From: JBNJEM01 sp051745935
GTDB lineage: Bacteria > Planctomycetota > Planctomycetia > Pirellulales > Pirellulaceae
Direction: 5' to 3'
Assembly (NCBI GenBank): GCA_051745935.1
Contig: JBNJEM010000151.1
Span: 1-13,077 of the forward strand
DNA: 13,077 bases
The notes under the pieces are model-generated. The model was not told where the DNA came from. It saw only the letters and a program-made list of their open reading frames with translations, and searched no databases. Shown here in pieces: positions 1-7,023 of the stretch. Each line of letters opens with the position of its first letter. Within the stretch, counting starts at the first letter, position 1. The position numbers and the translations under genes are program-made.

Positions 1-382
1 AAAAAAAATGAAAAAATTCGTCGAGGAAAGCATTCCAATGGTTTCCATGGAGGAAAAAACCGGGAAATTTGCCGAAGATGCGGACATCCAGATTCATAAA
101 AAAGCCGTCCATGAACTGGGGTACGACAACCCTGTTGATCAACCCGGTCTGATAATAAAATAGAGCGTACAGTCCCAATGGATACCATAGGCTCACCGTC
201 CCGACCGACAAACTGCTCCTCCCCTTCCTCTTAAAGCTTAATAAAAGGACTAGAAGGATAACCGAGAGGTTAAATGCAAGATGGTAAGCGTGGGCTGCGA
301 TCTTCACCCTGAAAATAAAGGTGAAGATAACCAGGATGAAGTTGTAGAGTATCGTTATTTTGTCGGTTGCAGTTAAGTTCAC
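1..382 (-). CDS. Membrane protein resembling PAP2 / inositol-phosphorylceramide synthase family, N-terminal part (runs off window)
   Basis: Reading leftwards from a GTG at 382 the frame stays open to base 1, giving 127 codons; an in-frame TAG lies just upstream, so the GTG is the only reasonable start. The protein is strongly hydrophobic. Helices start near residues 7 (ITILYNFILVIFTFIF), 30 (LAFNLSVILLVLLLSF) and 58 (LWYPLGLYALFYY). They are followed by a segment containing VVPQFMDGFFMNLDVRIFG and a region rich in Phe, Trp and His. This pattern of a tyrosine-rich helix followed by a D-x-x-IFG-like segment resembles the N-terminal half of PAP2-superfamily inositol-phosphorylceramide synthase-like proteins, which put a head group on ceramide. 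The PAP2 catalytic His/Arg motifs would lie beyond the window, so the activity is inferred. It follows the spt-like gene by 52 bases on the same strand, which supports a role in sphingolipid head-group transfer. No strong ribosome site is seen. Confidence 0.6.
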   Translation of the reverse strand, partial: MNLTATDKITILYNFILVIFTFIFRVKIAAHAYHLAFNLSVILLVLLLSFKRKGRSSLSVGTVSLWYPLGLYALFYYQTGLINRVVVPQFMDGFFMNLDVRIFGKFPGFFLHGNHWNAFLDEFFHFF

Positions 383-434
383 AGCCAGCCAGCATTGCTA
401 TACCACCGGTATGTCGTCATGCCCTCAATTTCCG

Positions 435-1616
435 TCAGATCACTCCCACCTGTCTTCCCACCTTTTCGAAGGCAGCCAAGACCTTGTCCAACTGTTCCTC
501 CGTGTGGGTCGCCATGTAACTTGTCCTGAGCATTTCTCGTCCTGGAGGGACGGCTGGGCTAATGACCGAATTGACAAAGACCCCATTTTCGAAGAGGAGC
601 CTGCACATCTCGTGAGTTTTCATGGTGTCTTTAATCATGACGGGAATGATCGGAGTTTCGCTCGTTCCTGTATCATACCCGATCGTTTTATATCCTTTCA
701 GCATCTTGTGCGTATTTCTCCAAAGCCGGGCTCTTAATTCGGGTTCTTCTTCGATCATGTCCAAGGCAGTACTCACCGATGCCACCAGAGCGGGGGGGAG
801 ACTGGCGCTGAACATCATCGAGCGAGCCAGGTGCTTGATCCAACTGATCACATCTGACGAACCTGCGACAAAGCCACCGATCGCGGCAAGAGATTTGCTG
901 AAGGTTCCCATGATAAGATCTACTTCGTTTTCCAGGCCAAAATGCTCCGCGGTTCCTCGTCCTCCCTTTCCAAAAACGCCGATCGCGTGGGCGTCGTCTA
1001 CCATGATCCTCGCTTCATAGGCCCTGGCTAGCCTCACAATAGCAGGGAGATCGGCAATATCACCTTCCATGCTGAAGACGCCGTCGACGATGATCAATTT
1101 GCCTTTTCCCTTGGCTGCATCGAGAACTCTTTCGAGATCGTCCATATCGTTATGACGGAACTTTTGAATCTCGCCGAAGGAGAGGCGACAGCCGTCAAAA
1201 ATGCTTGCATGATCGTACATATCGATAATCGCGACATCGTGCCGGCCTACAAGAGCGGAGATCACCCCCAAATTGGTCTGGTAGCCGGTTGCGAAGACCA
1301 GGGCCGCTTCCTTTCGAAAGAACCTTGCCAGCTTCTTTTCCAATTCTTCGTGGATATCAAGAGTTCCATTCAGAAATCGTGAACCCCCACAGCTCGTACC
1401 ATATTTTTCGATGGCTTGGATCGCCGCTTTCTTCACCCTGGGGTGGCTGGTGAGTCCAAGATAGTTGTTGGAACCGATCATGATCATTCTGTTACCGTTG
1501 ACTACCACCTCAGGATCCTGCGGGGATTCGAGCTTTCGAAATAGGAAATAGTGGCCGCTTTGCTTCAGCCCGGATTGATACTCCGTGGCTCTTGCGCACT
1601 TTTCAAAAAGATCCAT
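435..1616 (-). CDS. spt: Serine palmitoyltransferase-like alpha-oxoamine synthase (PLP enzyme)
   Basis: A 393-residue fold-type I PLP enzyme of the alpha-oxoamine synthase family (with BioF, Kbl and HemA). It would condense an amino acid with an acyl thioester in the cytosol or at the inner membrane face. Visible motifs: GSNNYLGL near 48-55; YGTSCGGSRFLNG at 72-84; DHASI at 135-139, whose His stacks on PLP; VDDAHAIG at 206-213 with the PLP-contacting Asp and His; GTFSKSLAAIGGF at 237-249 with the Schiff-base lysine K241; and LRTSYMATHT at 363-372. The FSKS-x-x-x-IGGF context is that of serine palmitoyltransferases, whereas Kbl has GKALGG and BioF SKAFG, so Spt is preferred. It starts 20 bases after the epimerase-like reductase gene and is followed by a PAP2-like membrane gene, which fits ceramide synthesis. 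Kbl or BioF identity is the alternative. The family call is certain; the substrate is inferred. Confidence 0.85.
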   Translation of the reverse strand: MDLFEKCARATEYQSGLKQSGHYFLFRKLESPQDPEVVVNGNRMIMIGSNNYLGLTSHPRVKKAAIQAIEKYGTSCGGSRFLNGTLDIHEELEKKLARFFRKEAALVFATGYQTNLGVISALVGRHDVAIIDMYDHASIFDGCRLSFGEIQKFRHNDMDDLERVLDAAKGKGKLIIVDGVFSMEGDIADLPAIVRLARAYEARIMVDDAHAIGVFGKGGRGTAEHFGLENEVDLIMGTFSKSLAAIGGFVAGSSDVISWIKHLARSMMFSASLPPALVASVSTALDMIEEEPELRARLWRNTHKMLKGYKTIGYDTGTSETPIIPVMIKDTMKTHEMCRLLFENGVFVNSVISPAVPPGREMLRTSYMATHTEEQLDKVLAAFEKVGRQVGVI

Positions 1617-1636
1617 TGAATTACGCCTTTCTTATG

Positions 1637-2617
1637 TCATAACCATCTTTCTTTCTTGTACCACTCAAAGGTTAATTTTGCTCCCTCCGACAGTGGAACC
1701 CTGGGTTCAAATCCCAAGAGGGTTTTGGCGGCTGTGATGTCGCAGACCCAATTTGTTTGGATCATTTCTTCAGCTTTATCTTTGTTAAGAAGCAAAGGCC
1801 TTCCAATAACCTTGGAGAGATATTCTGAAAAACAGGCGAGCCCCAATAGCATTCGTTTGGGAACACGAATGCGAAAAGCAGTTATCCCTATTGCCTGTGC
1901 AACGACATCACCGATCTCCTCCATCCGGTAGTCGTTGCCGTCAGAGAGAAAACAAATCTCTCCGCTCTTTGTCTCAGTCTCAACAGCCAATAGAATTCCG
2001 TGTACAATATCCTCCACGTAACATAGACTCAAACGCTGGTCCGGATCTATAGGACAGAGTTTGATCCTTCTTGAGAGGCATTTGAATAAGGCAAAGATAT
2101 CTTTATCCCTTGGCCCGTAGACAGCGGAAGGCCTAAGGATGAGGACGGGAACTTCATGAGCATGGTTAAGAACGAACGTTTCCCCCACGCGTTTGCTCCG
2201 CCCATAAAAGGAAACTGGTTCGCAGGGGTCTAACTCCTTTTTGCTGTGCCTGTTTCGACTGGGTCCTGCCGCTGCCTGGCTCGACATATAGATGAATTTT
2301 TGAAGATGAGGATTATTTTCGAGACAAGCACGGATAAGATTTTCCGTTCCAAAGCCATTTACCTCAAAATAGGTTTCCTCTTTGATCGCCTTGGTCACAC
2401 CTGCCAAATGGAACACCCAATCGACACCCCTCACTGCCTTTTCTAAAGAGGCCTTATCATTACAATCGCCATGAACGAATTCGATGGGAAGACCTCTCAG
2501 CCACTTCAAATCGCTTGTCTTTCGAAGGAGGCAGCGGACTTGCACACCTTTTCGAATAAGCGCTTCTGTCAAATGGCTTCCGATAAATCCTGTGCCTCCA
2601 GTGACCAGAGCCTTCAA
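1637..2617 (-). CDS. cerR: NAD(P)-dependent epimerase/dehydratase-family protein, probable ceramide (3-ketosphinganine-type) reductase
   Basis: A 326-residue extended short-chain dehydrogenase. The Rossmann glycine motif TGGTGFIGSH is at residues 6-15, an acidic turn HGDCND at 49-54, FHLAG at 69-73, and the catalytic set is MSS at 111-113 with Y138 and K142 in YGRSK. A C-terminal substrate domain follows (LRPSAVYGPRD near 161-171). The start codon is TTG at 2617, with AGGA about 10 bases upstream; no ATG gives as good a fit. It lies directly upstream of the spt-like gene in the same operon. In bacteria known to make sphingolipids, an epimerase-like protein next to Spt reduces the oxo group, so this role is inferred from the neighbourhood. 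A sugar-nucleotide or steroid-type (3-beta-HSD-like) dehydrogenase is the alternative. A promoter and a hairpin leader lie just upstream. Confidence 0.75.
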   Translation of the reverse strand: MKALVTGGTGFIGSHLTEALIRKGVQVRCLLRKTSDLKWLRGLPIEFVHGDCNDKASLEKAVRGVDWVFHLAGVTKAIKEETYFEVNGFGTENLIRACLENNPHLQKFIYMSSQAAAGPSRNRHSKKELDPCEPVSFYGRSKRVGETFVLNHAHEVPVLILRPSAVYGPRDKDIFALFKCLSRRIKLCPIDPDQRLSLCYVEDIVHGILLAVETETKSGEICFLSDGNDYRMEEIGDVVAQAIGITAFRIRVPKRMLLGLACFSEYLSKVIGRPLLLNKDKAEEMIQTNWVCDITAAKTLLGFEPRVPLSEGAKLTFEWYKKERWL

Positions 2618-2648
2618 TGAATTACCGTTCCTGACTTGTAGAATTTTT

Positions 2649-2690
2649 CGCTCCCCACCCCTTTCCTTGATCAGAAAGGTGAGGGGGGCG
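2649..2690 (-). promoter_or_regulatory. Long stem-loop in the leader of the sphingolipid-type operon
   Basis: Bases 2649-2665 pair with 2674-2690. This forms a stem of 17 positions with two mismatches (2659/2680 and 2657/2682) and one G-U type pair, closed by an 8-base loop that contains TGATCA. It lies between the predicted promoter (2708-2736) and the TTG start at 2617, so it would sit almost at the 5' end of the mRNA. On the minus strand it is followed by GCGAAAAATTC, not a U run, so it does not look like a standard intrinsic terminator. A role in mRNA protection or attenuation is inference. Confidence 0.5.
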
Positions 2691-2707
2691 CTGAAATAAC
2701 TTTGTCA

Positions 2708-2736
2708 CTTTTATCCTTTTTTTTCCTGATTGTCAA
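2708..2736 (-). promoter_or_regulatory. Sigma70-type promoter for the cerR-spt operon
   Basis: On the minus strand a perfect -35 TTGACA (2731-2736) is followed by a 17-base spacer containing an A8 run and then the -10-like hexamer TAAAAG (2708-2713, 4 of 6 matches to TATAAT). Transcription would start near 2700 and give a leader of about 83 bases before the TTG at 2617. The perfect -35, ideal spacing and position in the only sizeable gap before the operon support the call. Confidence 0.6.
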
Positions 2737-2790
2737 GGAGCGGCGGTCCGTGTCCCCGGCTACCCGGTCCATAGAACCATTCCAGGGTCG

Positions 2791-2946
2791 CTACAGACGT
2801 CGACCTTCCATGACGCGAATCAGAATCACCACGACCTCGTTACGCTTCGACTCCCAGAACGCCGATGCATTACGGCTGGTGATGCGGCTGGTGGTCATGT
2901 TTAAAGAACCCAGGAACGCATCCTTTTCCCCAAAGATGTTTTCCAC
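2791..2946 (-). other. Unidentified 51-codon reading frame or gene remnant in the spacer
   Basis: This spacer between the coiled-coil gene and the operon promoter has an open minus-strand frame that starts at a possible GTG (2946), with an ATG option at 2898, and ends at TAG (2791). It contains FLGSLNMTTSRITSRNASAF and then a hydrophobic stretch EVVVILIRVMEG, so it looks more protein-like than random sequence. No ribosome site precedes either start. I do not recognise the family. It could be a decayed remnant or chance. Confidence 0.2.
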
Positions 2947-2972
2947 AGCAAAGAGAATTCGGGCAAACGCCC

Positions 2973-3257
2973 TTAGACCGGGAACAGCCGCTGAACGGCC
3001 TCAGTCAAAGCCTCATAGGAACTTTCCACAGCGGCCTTAAAACTCTCCCAGGGTTTCTCTGCGGAATTAAGAAGGTCCTCTATCTTCTCTTCAGCCTGTG
3101 CATATTTTGTCCGCAACTCCTCAATGTGTTTTTGATATTGGTTTTTCATCTCGCCCTGAGCCTGATCGGCCTTTTCCTGAACCGTATCTATTTTACCGTT
3201 CCACTCGGCCATTTTTGTCCTTAGCTTTTTTACGTGTGCATCTCTATGCTCCATCAT
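2973..3257 (-). CDS. Small coiled-coil protein of unknown function
   Basis: A 94-residue, highly charged, almost wholly helical protein with no cysteines, no signal peptide and no membrane segment. Heptad-like spacing runs from about residue 9 to 66 (KKLRTKMAEWNGKIDTVQEK, then EELRTKYAQAEEKIEDLL), ending in a more hydrophobic segment with WESFKAAV and VQRLFPV. It resembles short coiled-coil proteins annotated as stress-response or hypothetical proteins in many bacteria; no catalytic motif is visible and function is unknown. ATG ATG at the 5' end gives two adjacent start choices, with only a weak ribosome site. It begins 50 bases after the atpG stop on the same strand, separated by a short inverted repeat, so it may be the last gene of the ATPase transcript or be transcribed on its own. 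Confidence 0.65.
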   Translation of the reverse strand: MMEHRDAHVKKLRTKMAEWNGKIDTVQEKADQAQGEMKNQYQKHIEELRTKYAQAEEKIEDLLNSAEKPWESFKAAVESSYEALTEAVQRLFPV

Positions 3258-3277
3258 GAAAGCACTTTAACGACTAA

Positions 3278-3291
3278 ACCCTCAGGAGGGT
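3278..3291 (-). terminator. Short inverted repeat after atpG, weak terminator candidate
   Basis: A perfect palindromic stem (ACCCTC / GAGGGT, 2-base loop or 5-bp stem with 4-base loop) lies 17 bases past the atpG stop. On the minus strand it is followed by TTTAGTCGTT, which is only a short U run, so termination would be partial at best. It may separate the ATPase operon from the coiled-coil gene. Confidence 0.3.
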
Positions 3292-3307
3292 GGGGCGCTT
3301 TGCTTTT

Positions 3308-4186
3308 TCACAGCGCTTCGAAGCCGGAGATGACATCGAACAGCTCCTCATCAATGCCACTTTGACGCAAACGATGGAATGTCCTATTGAGATCCTCCAA
3401 CAATTCGTCGATGTTTTTGTCGGCGCGCTGCATTGCCGCCAGGCGGCTCGCGTTCTCGCTCGCGAGGGATTCGGCGCACGCCCGGAAGAGTGAGACGAAA
3501 AGATATTCGCGAATGAGGGCCCGCAATGTCTCGGTGCCGCCCCCCATGACCTCTGGCAAATTCTTCGTCGGCCAGGGAAGCTTGGCCAGTTCGTGTTGCC
3601 AGATTTTGTCCAGCGGCAGCAGTCGCTGACTAACGGGCGCATAAACCGCCCCGGACATGGGGCGGTTGTAGAAGAGGTGAAGTTCGCTGATATCACCCCG
3701 GCTACGGCGCGTCTCGCTTTCAACGAGGATCCGGCCGACGAGCGGGGGGATGGCCTTAACGGAGTTCGGCACCGTGAAGAGCCCGACCAGCGGCAGGCCC
3801 ACATCCGCCAGGCGCGCATGAACGCGCTCACCGACCGCCCAAACCTCGGGTTTGGCCGGCAGACCCCCCAGGGTCTTAACCGCATGATCGGCCACCGCAT
3901 CATTAAACTGGCCCACCAGTCCCTGGTCTGATCCGAACACGACCGCGCCGATCACACCCGCATTTGATCGTCTTGTTTTTCCGATCATCAATCCATCCGA
4001 ATCAGCGCCCCGGAAACAGACGCCCAACCCCAGCTCAACAGTGTGATAGTAGTCACCCAACGCGCGTACCGATTGCTCGTATTGGCCGATACTTGAAGCG
4101 GCCAGGGCCTTCATGGTGCGGACAACGGATTGGAGATTTCCGGCGGTGTCGATCTTTCGACGCAGGCTCCCAGTCGTGTCGCTCAT
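3308..4186 (-). CDS. atpG: N-ATPase subunit gamma
   Basis: A 292-residue central-stalk subunit that turns inside the alpha/beta hexamer and links it to the c ring. The N-terminal helix carries the family signature (SLRRKIDTAGNLQSVVRTMKALAASS, residues 7-32 region). The C-terminal helix carries ENASRLAAMQRADKNIDELL followed by the usual short tail ending DVISGFEAL. The middle Rossmann-like domain (about 75-220) is more diverged, as is usual for N-type gamma. Length is normal. The start ATG overlaps the atpA stop by 4 bases (ATGA) behind a purine-rich ribosome site (AAAGGAGAGGGG), so the two are translationally coupled. It is the last gene of the ATPase set, the standard final position in N-ATPase operons. 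Confidence 0.93.
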   Translation of the reverse strand: MSDTTGSLRRKIDTAGNLQSVVRTMKALAASSIGQYEQSVRALGDYYHTVELGLGVCFRGADSDGLMIGKTRRSNAGVIGAVVFGSDQGLVGQFNDAVADHAVKTLGGLPAKPEVWAVGERVHARLADVGLPLVGLFTVPNSVKAIPPLVGRILVESETRRSRGDISELHLFYNRPMSGAVYAPVSQRLLPLDKIWQHELAKLPWPTKNLPEVMGGGTETLRALIREYLFVSLFRACAESLASENASRLAAMQRADKNIDELLEDLNRTFHRLRQSGIDEELFDVISGFEAL

Positions 4187-5844
4187 CCCCTCTCCTTTTG
4201 TCCCGCCTTGGGCTTGGGTTTGACGTCTTTTCCGGCCTCAGGCTTGATCTCTGGTTCAGGTTTGGGCTCGGATTTCGCTTCAAGTCCGGGCTGCTTTTGG
4301 GTCTCCTGTTCCGGATCGGGCGAGAAGGCTTTGATCGCTTGGCGGCTGATGTTGATGATCGTTTCGCGATCCTCATCGCTCAACTTGTCGGCGGTATCCA
4401 ATCGCTCGCTCACCTCCGCCGGGATCTCGGCCGCCGCCTTGCGCACGGCCTGCTCGGCGTCCGTCATCCGGTCAAGTGGTACGTCGTCGAAAAGTTCGGC
4501 GGTCAACGCCAACAGCACGGCGATCTGCTCGGGAACGGTCACCGGGGCGAATTCCGGCTGTTTGAGGCAGGCCCGGATGCGCCGCCCATGCTCGATGATT
4601 TTGCGGTTATCTTCATCCAGCCGCGCGCCGAAACGGGCAAAGGTTTCAAGTTCCTCAAATTGCGAGTAAGCGAGCTTGAGGTCGCCCGCCACCGCCCGGT
4701 AGGCAGCTCGTTGCGCCTTGCCGCCGACGCGCGAAACGGATTTGCCCACATCGACCGCGGGCAGCACGCCCAGTTCGAACAGAGAAGGCGATAGGTAGAT
4801 CTGCCCATCGGTGATGGAGATCAGGTTGGTCGGAATATAGGCGGAAATATTTTGCGCTTCGGTTTCAATGATAGGCAGCGCGGTGAGCGATCCGCCGCCG
4901 AGTTCCTTGCGCAAGTGAGTCCCTCGTTCCAGCAGCCGCGAGTGGATATAAAAAATGTCGCCGGGGAAGGCTTCCCGACCGGGCGGGCGGCGCAACAACA
5001 AAGAAAGTTCGCGATAGGCACGGGCGTGATGGGTGAGGTCATCGTAAACGATCAGTACGTCGCGGCCTTGCTCCATGAAATGCTCCGCGATGCTGGTAGC
5101 GGCGTAAGGGGCGATGTAGGCGAGGCCCGGCGGGTCGTTTCCCTCGGTGACAACCACGACGGTGTAATCCATCGCATCTTTTTGCTGAAAAGTAGCCACG
5201 GCCTTCGCGATGGCTGACCCCCTTTGGCCGATGGCACAATAGACGCACAGGACACCCTTGCCACCCTGATTGAGGATGGTGTCGATCGCAATGGCGGTCT
5301 TGCCCGTCTGCCGGTCACCAAGGATCAGCTCACGCTGTCCGCGTCCAATGGGAATGAGCGCGTCAATGACTTTAAGTCCAGTCTGGAGCGGCACGGTGAC
5401 GGGCGCGCGGTCCATGATGGGCGCGGCGGGACGTTCGATCGGCAGTCGCTCGCTGGAGTCTACCGGACCATTGGCATCGAGGGGCCGGCCGAGTGGGTCA
5501 ATGACACGTCCCAGCAATCCGTCGCCTACGGCCACATCCATGACCCGGCCCGTGCGCTGGACTTCATCTCCCGCGTGGAGATGCCAGTATTCGCCGAGCA
5601 GCACGACGCCGATTTCGTCCTCGTCCACGTTGAATGCGATGCCGAACACATCGCCTGGAAATTTTACCAGCTCATCAAAGCCCACCCCGGGAAGGCCGGA
5701 GATCCGGGCGATACCCGTGGAGACGCTGCTGATCGTGCCCACCTCGTGTGGCGTCAGTTGCGGCTTGAAGGTTTCGCGCCCCTGGTTTAGACCAGCGAAC
5801 GCGCGGTCGAATACACTTTGCAAATGATCGGTCGACGCGCTCAT
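4183..5844 (-). CDS. atpA: N-ATPase subunit alpha with a Lys/Pro/Glu-rich C-terminal tail
   Basis: A 553-residue non-catalytic nucleotide-binding subunit of the peripheral headpiece. The N-terminal beta-barrel domain is at about 30-100. The Walker A GDRQTGKT is at 176-183, the Walker B-like region DVLIVYDDL at 262-270, and the arginine finger R372 in SVSRVGGKAQ. A C-terminal helical domain follows. The protein is about 40 residues longer than usual because of a low-complexity tail from about 512, with repeated KPE/KPK units and ending GQKERG. A similar tail is on the b subunit. The start overlaps the atpF stop by ATGA, and the stop overlaps the atpG start the same way. The identity is certain; the tail's function is unknown. 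Confidence 0.95.
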   Translation of the reverse strand: MSASTDHLQSVFDRAFAGLNQGRETFKPQLTPHEVGTISSVSTGIARISGLPGVGFDELVKFPGDVFGIAFNVDEDEIGVVLLGEYWHLHAGDEVQRTGRVMDVAVGDGLLGRVIDPLGRPLDANGPVDSSERLPIERPAAPIMDRAPVTVPLQTGLKVIDALIPIGRGQRELILGDRQTGKTAIAIDTILNQGGKGVLCVYCAIGQRGSAIAKAVATFQQKDAMDYTVVVVTEGNDPPGLAYIAPYAATSIAEHFMEQGRDVLIVYDDLTHHARAYRELSLLLRRPPGREAFPGDIFYIHSRLLERGTHLRKELGGGSLTALPIIETEAQNISAYIPTNLISITDGQIYLSPSLFELGVLPAVDVGKSVSRVGGKAQRAAYRAVAGDLKLAYSQFEELETFARFGARLDEDNRKIIEHGRRIRACLKQPEFAPVTVPEQIAVLLALTAELFDDVPLDRMTDAEQAVRKAAAEIPAEVSERLDTADKLSDEDRETIINISRQAIKAFSPDPEQETQKQPGLEAKSEPKPEPEIKPEAGKDVKPKPKAGQKERG

Positions 5845-6707
5845 TTGGCCTCCTCGGTAGTGCGAGGTTTAGGCCCGGACTTCGGCTTGGGCGCGGCTTG
5901 GGCTTCAGTCTCCACCTCAGGTTTGGCCTCAGGTTTGGCTTGGGGTTTGGACTTTTCTTTCAGCAGTTCGCCGACGCTCTTTTCCATTGACGTGAGATAA
6001 TCTGCGATGCTCCAAGCGACCTTTTGTCCGTTTGCGGTGAGTTCGATGCCGGCGATCACGTCCGGCGCGGTCTCGAACCGGACTTGAATTTCAGCTGTGA
6101 AGGTCTCGTTGAGCGCATGTTGTATCGCAGCTCGTTGTTCAGACGGCAGATCAAAGGCGCTGCGCACGATCGCCGGGTCGGACGATGTTTTTAGTGCCTT
6201 GGCAAGACCTTCCTTCGCCTCATTGTTCATCTCTCGCAAGCGGCACCCAAACACCTCGCCCATGTGTTCCTCCAGGGTCGTCCCCGCGAGATCGCTCAGC
6301 GTCTTTCGCGCGATGGCAAAAACCTCATCCCTGGTCCGGCGCGTGATTTCGTCGTTTAAGCTATGTTGTTCGCGTTTCAACGCGTCCTGTCGTCTGGCAC
6401 GCAGGGTGTCGGCCGCCTGCCGAGCCTCATCGAGGAGTCGCTGACGTTCGGCTTTTACCTCGTCCTTCGCCTTGCTCAGAAGCTCGTCGCGCTGCCGGTC
6501 GAACTCCTCGTTCTTTTTTTGGAACGTTTCGCGCTCCTTTTCAGCTTCGGTTTTTTTCATGTCGGCGTCCGCGAGTTCCTTGGCGATACGCTGCTCACGC
6601 GCGTCGATGGCTTGAAGGATGGGCTTGTAGAGAAAGCGCTTCAGCAACCATACCAGGATGAGAAAGTTGACAACCTGGGCGCTGACAGTGAACCAGTCGG
6701 TGAGCAT
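5841..6707 (-). CDS. atpF: N-ATPase subunit b with a C-terminal delta-like domain (stator stalk)
   Basis: A 288-residue membrane-anchored stator subunit. One membrane helix lies at about 8-28 (VVNFLILVWLLKRFLYKPI), followed by a long charged coiled coil to about 140. Residues 187-245 resemble the end of the F-type delta subunit (LPSEQRAAIQHALN, then APDVIAGIELTANGQKVAWS). This fits the absence of any separate atpH gene here: in N-ATPases the extended b is thought to take over the delta role. A Lys/Pro/Glu/Ala-rich tail follows from 252. It starts 3 bases after the atpE stop, with GGAGG inside the end of atpE as ribosome site, and overlaps the atpA start by ATGA. Ordinary b subunits are about 160 residues, so the extension is clear. 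Confidence 0.92.
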   Translation of the reverse strand: MLTDWFTVSAQVVNFLILVWLLKRFLYKPILQAIDAREQRIAKELADADMKKTEAEKERETFQKKNEEFDRQRDELLSKAKDEVKAERQRLLDEARQAADTLRARRQDALKREQHSLNDEITRRTRDEVFAIARKTLSDLAGTTLEEHMGEVFGCRLREMNNEAKEGLAKALKTSSDPAIVRSAFDLPSEQRAAIQHALNETFTAEIQVRFETAPDVIAGIELTANGQKVAWSIADYLTSMEKSVGELLKEKSKPQAKPEAKPEVETEAQAAPKPKSGPKPRTTEEAK

Positions 6708-6710
6708 AGC

Positions 6711-6992
6711 TTACTTTCCTCCAACCTGAGCGATAACGTGGTTCCAGAAAGGGTTGGCGAAGACGAGAATCATCGAGACCACGAAACAATAGATGGCCGT
6801 GGACTCGATCATCGCTAGGCCGACGAACAGCGTCCTGGTGATGGTGGCAGAGGCGTCGGGCTGCTGCGCCAGTGAACTCAGCGCCGCCGCGACCGACCGC
6901 CCTTCGCCCAATGCCGGTGCCATGGTGCCGAAAGCGGTGGTGATGCCGGCGATGACAATGGATGCCACCGCGATAATAGTCATGTTATCCAT
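6711..6992 (-). CDS. atpE: N-ATPase subunit c (rotor ring, ion-binding)
   Basis: A 93-residue two-helix hairpin proteolipid. An ATG 21 bases further upstream is in frame, but AGGAG lies 5 bases before the ATG at 6992, which fixes the start there. Helix 1 contains TMAPALGEGRSVAAA, the cytoplasmic loop is AQQPDA, and helix 2 contains the ion-binding carboxylate in MIESTAIY (Glu 63 from this start). The E-S-T-x-I-Y set matches the Na+ ligand pattern known from the Ilyobacter c ring. However, the helix-1 position that is Gln in that ring is Glu 30 here (GEG), giving two carboxylates. The biochemically studied N-ATPase ring of Burkholderia was reported as a large, H+-specific ring, so the ion cannot be assumed. 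The gene sits between atpB and atpF, as expected. Confidence 0.94.
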   Translation of the reverse strand: MDNMTIIAVASIVIAGITTAFGTMAPALGEGRSVAAALSSLAQQPDASATITRTLFVGLAMIESTAIYCFVVSMILVFANPFWNHVIAQVGGK

Positions 6993-6997
6993 AAGTT

Positions 6998-7002
6998 CTC
7001 CT
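6998..7002 (-). promoter_or_regulatory. Ribosome binding site fixing the atpE start
   Basis: AGGAG on the minus strand, 5 bases upstream of the ATG at 6992. It lies inside the apparent longer frame starting at 7013 and so favours the shorter 93-residue c subunit. Confidence 0.75.
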
Positions 7003-7023
7003 TTTGTTGCCATAGTTTATGCT

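Noticed and set aside
8..163. Plus-strand ORF of 51 codons starting MKKFVEES
   Set aside because: It is opposite the open, hydrophobic PAP2-like frame and has no credible neighbour or ribosome site context.
435..1616. Kbl or BioF identity for the PLP enzyme
   Set aside because: The FSKS-x-x-x-IGGF lysine context and sphingolipid-type neighbours favour Spt, though not absolutely.
2649..2690. Intrinsic terminator
   Set aside because: No U run follows the stem on either strand at the right distance.
3964..4794. 276-codon plus-strand open frame
   Set aside because: Antisense to the atpA 3' end and atpG start; its repeats are the reverse of the alpha Lys/Pro tail.
6993..7013. Longer atpE start at 7013
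   Set aside because: The ribosome site AGGAG lies inside this extension and serves the ATG at 6992.
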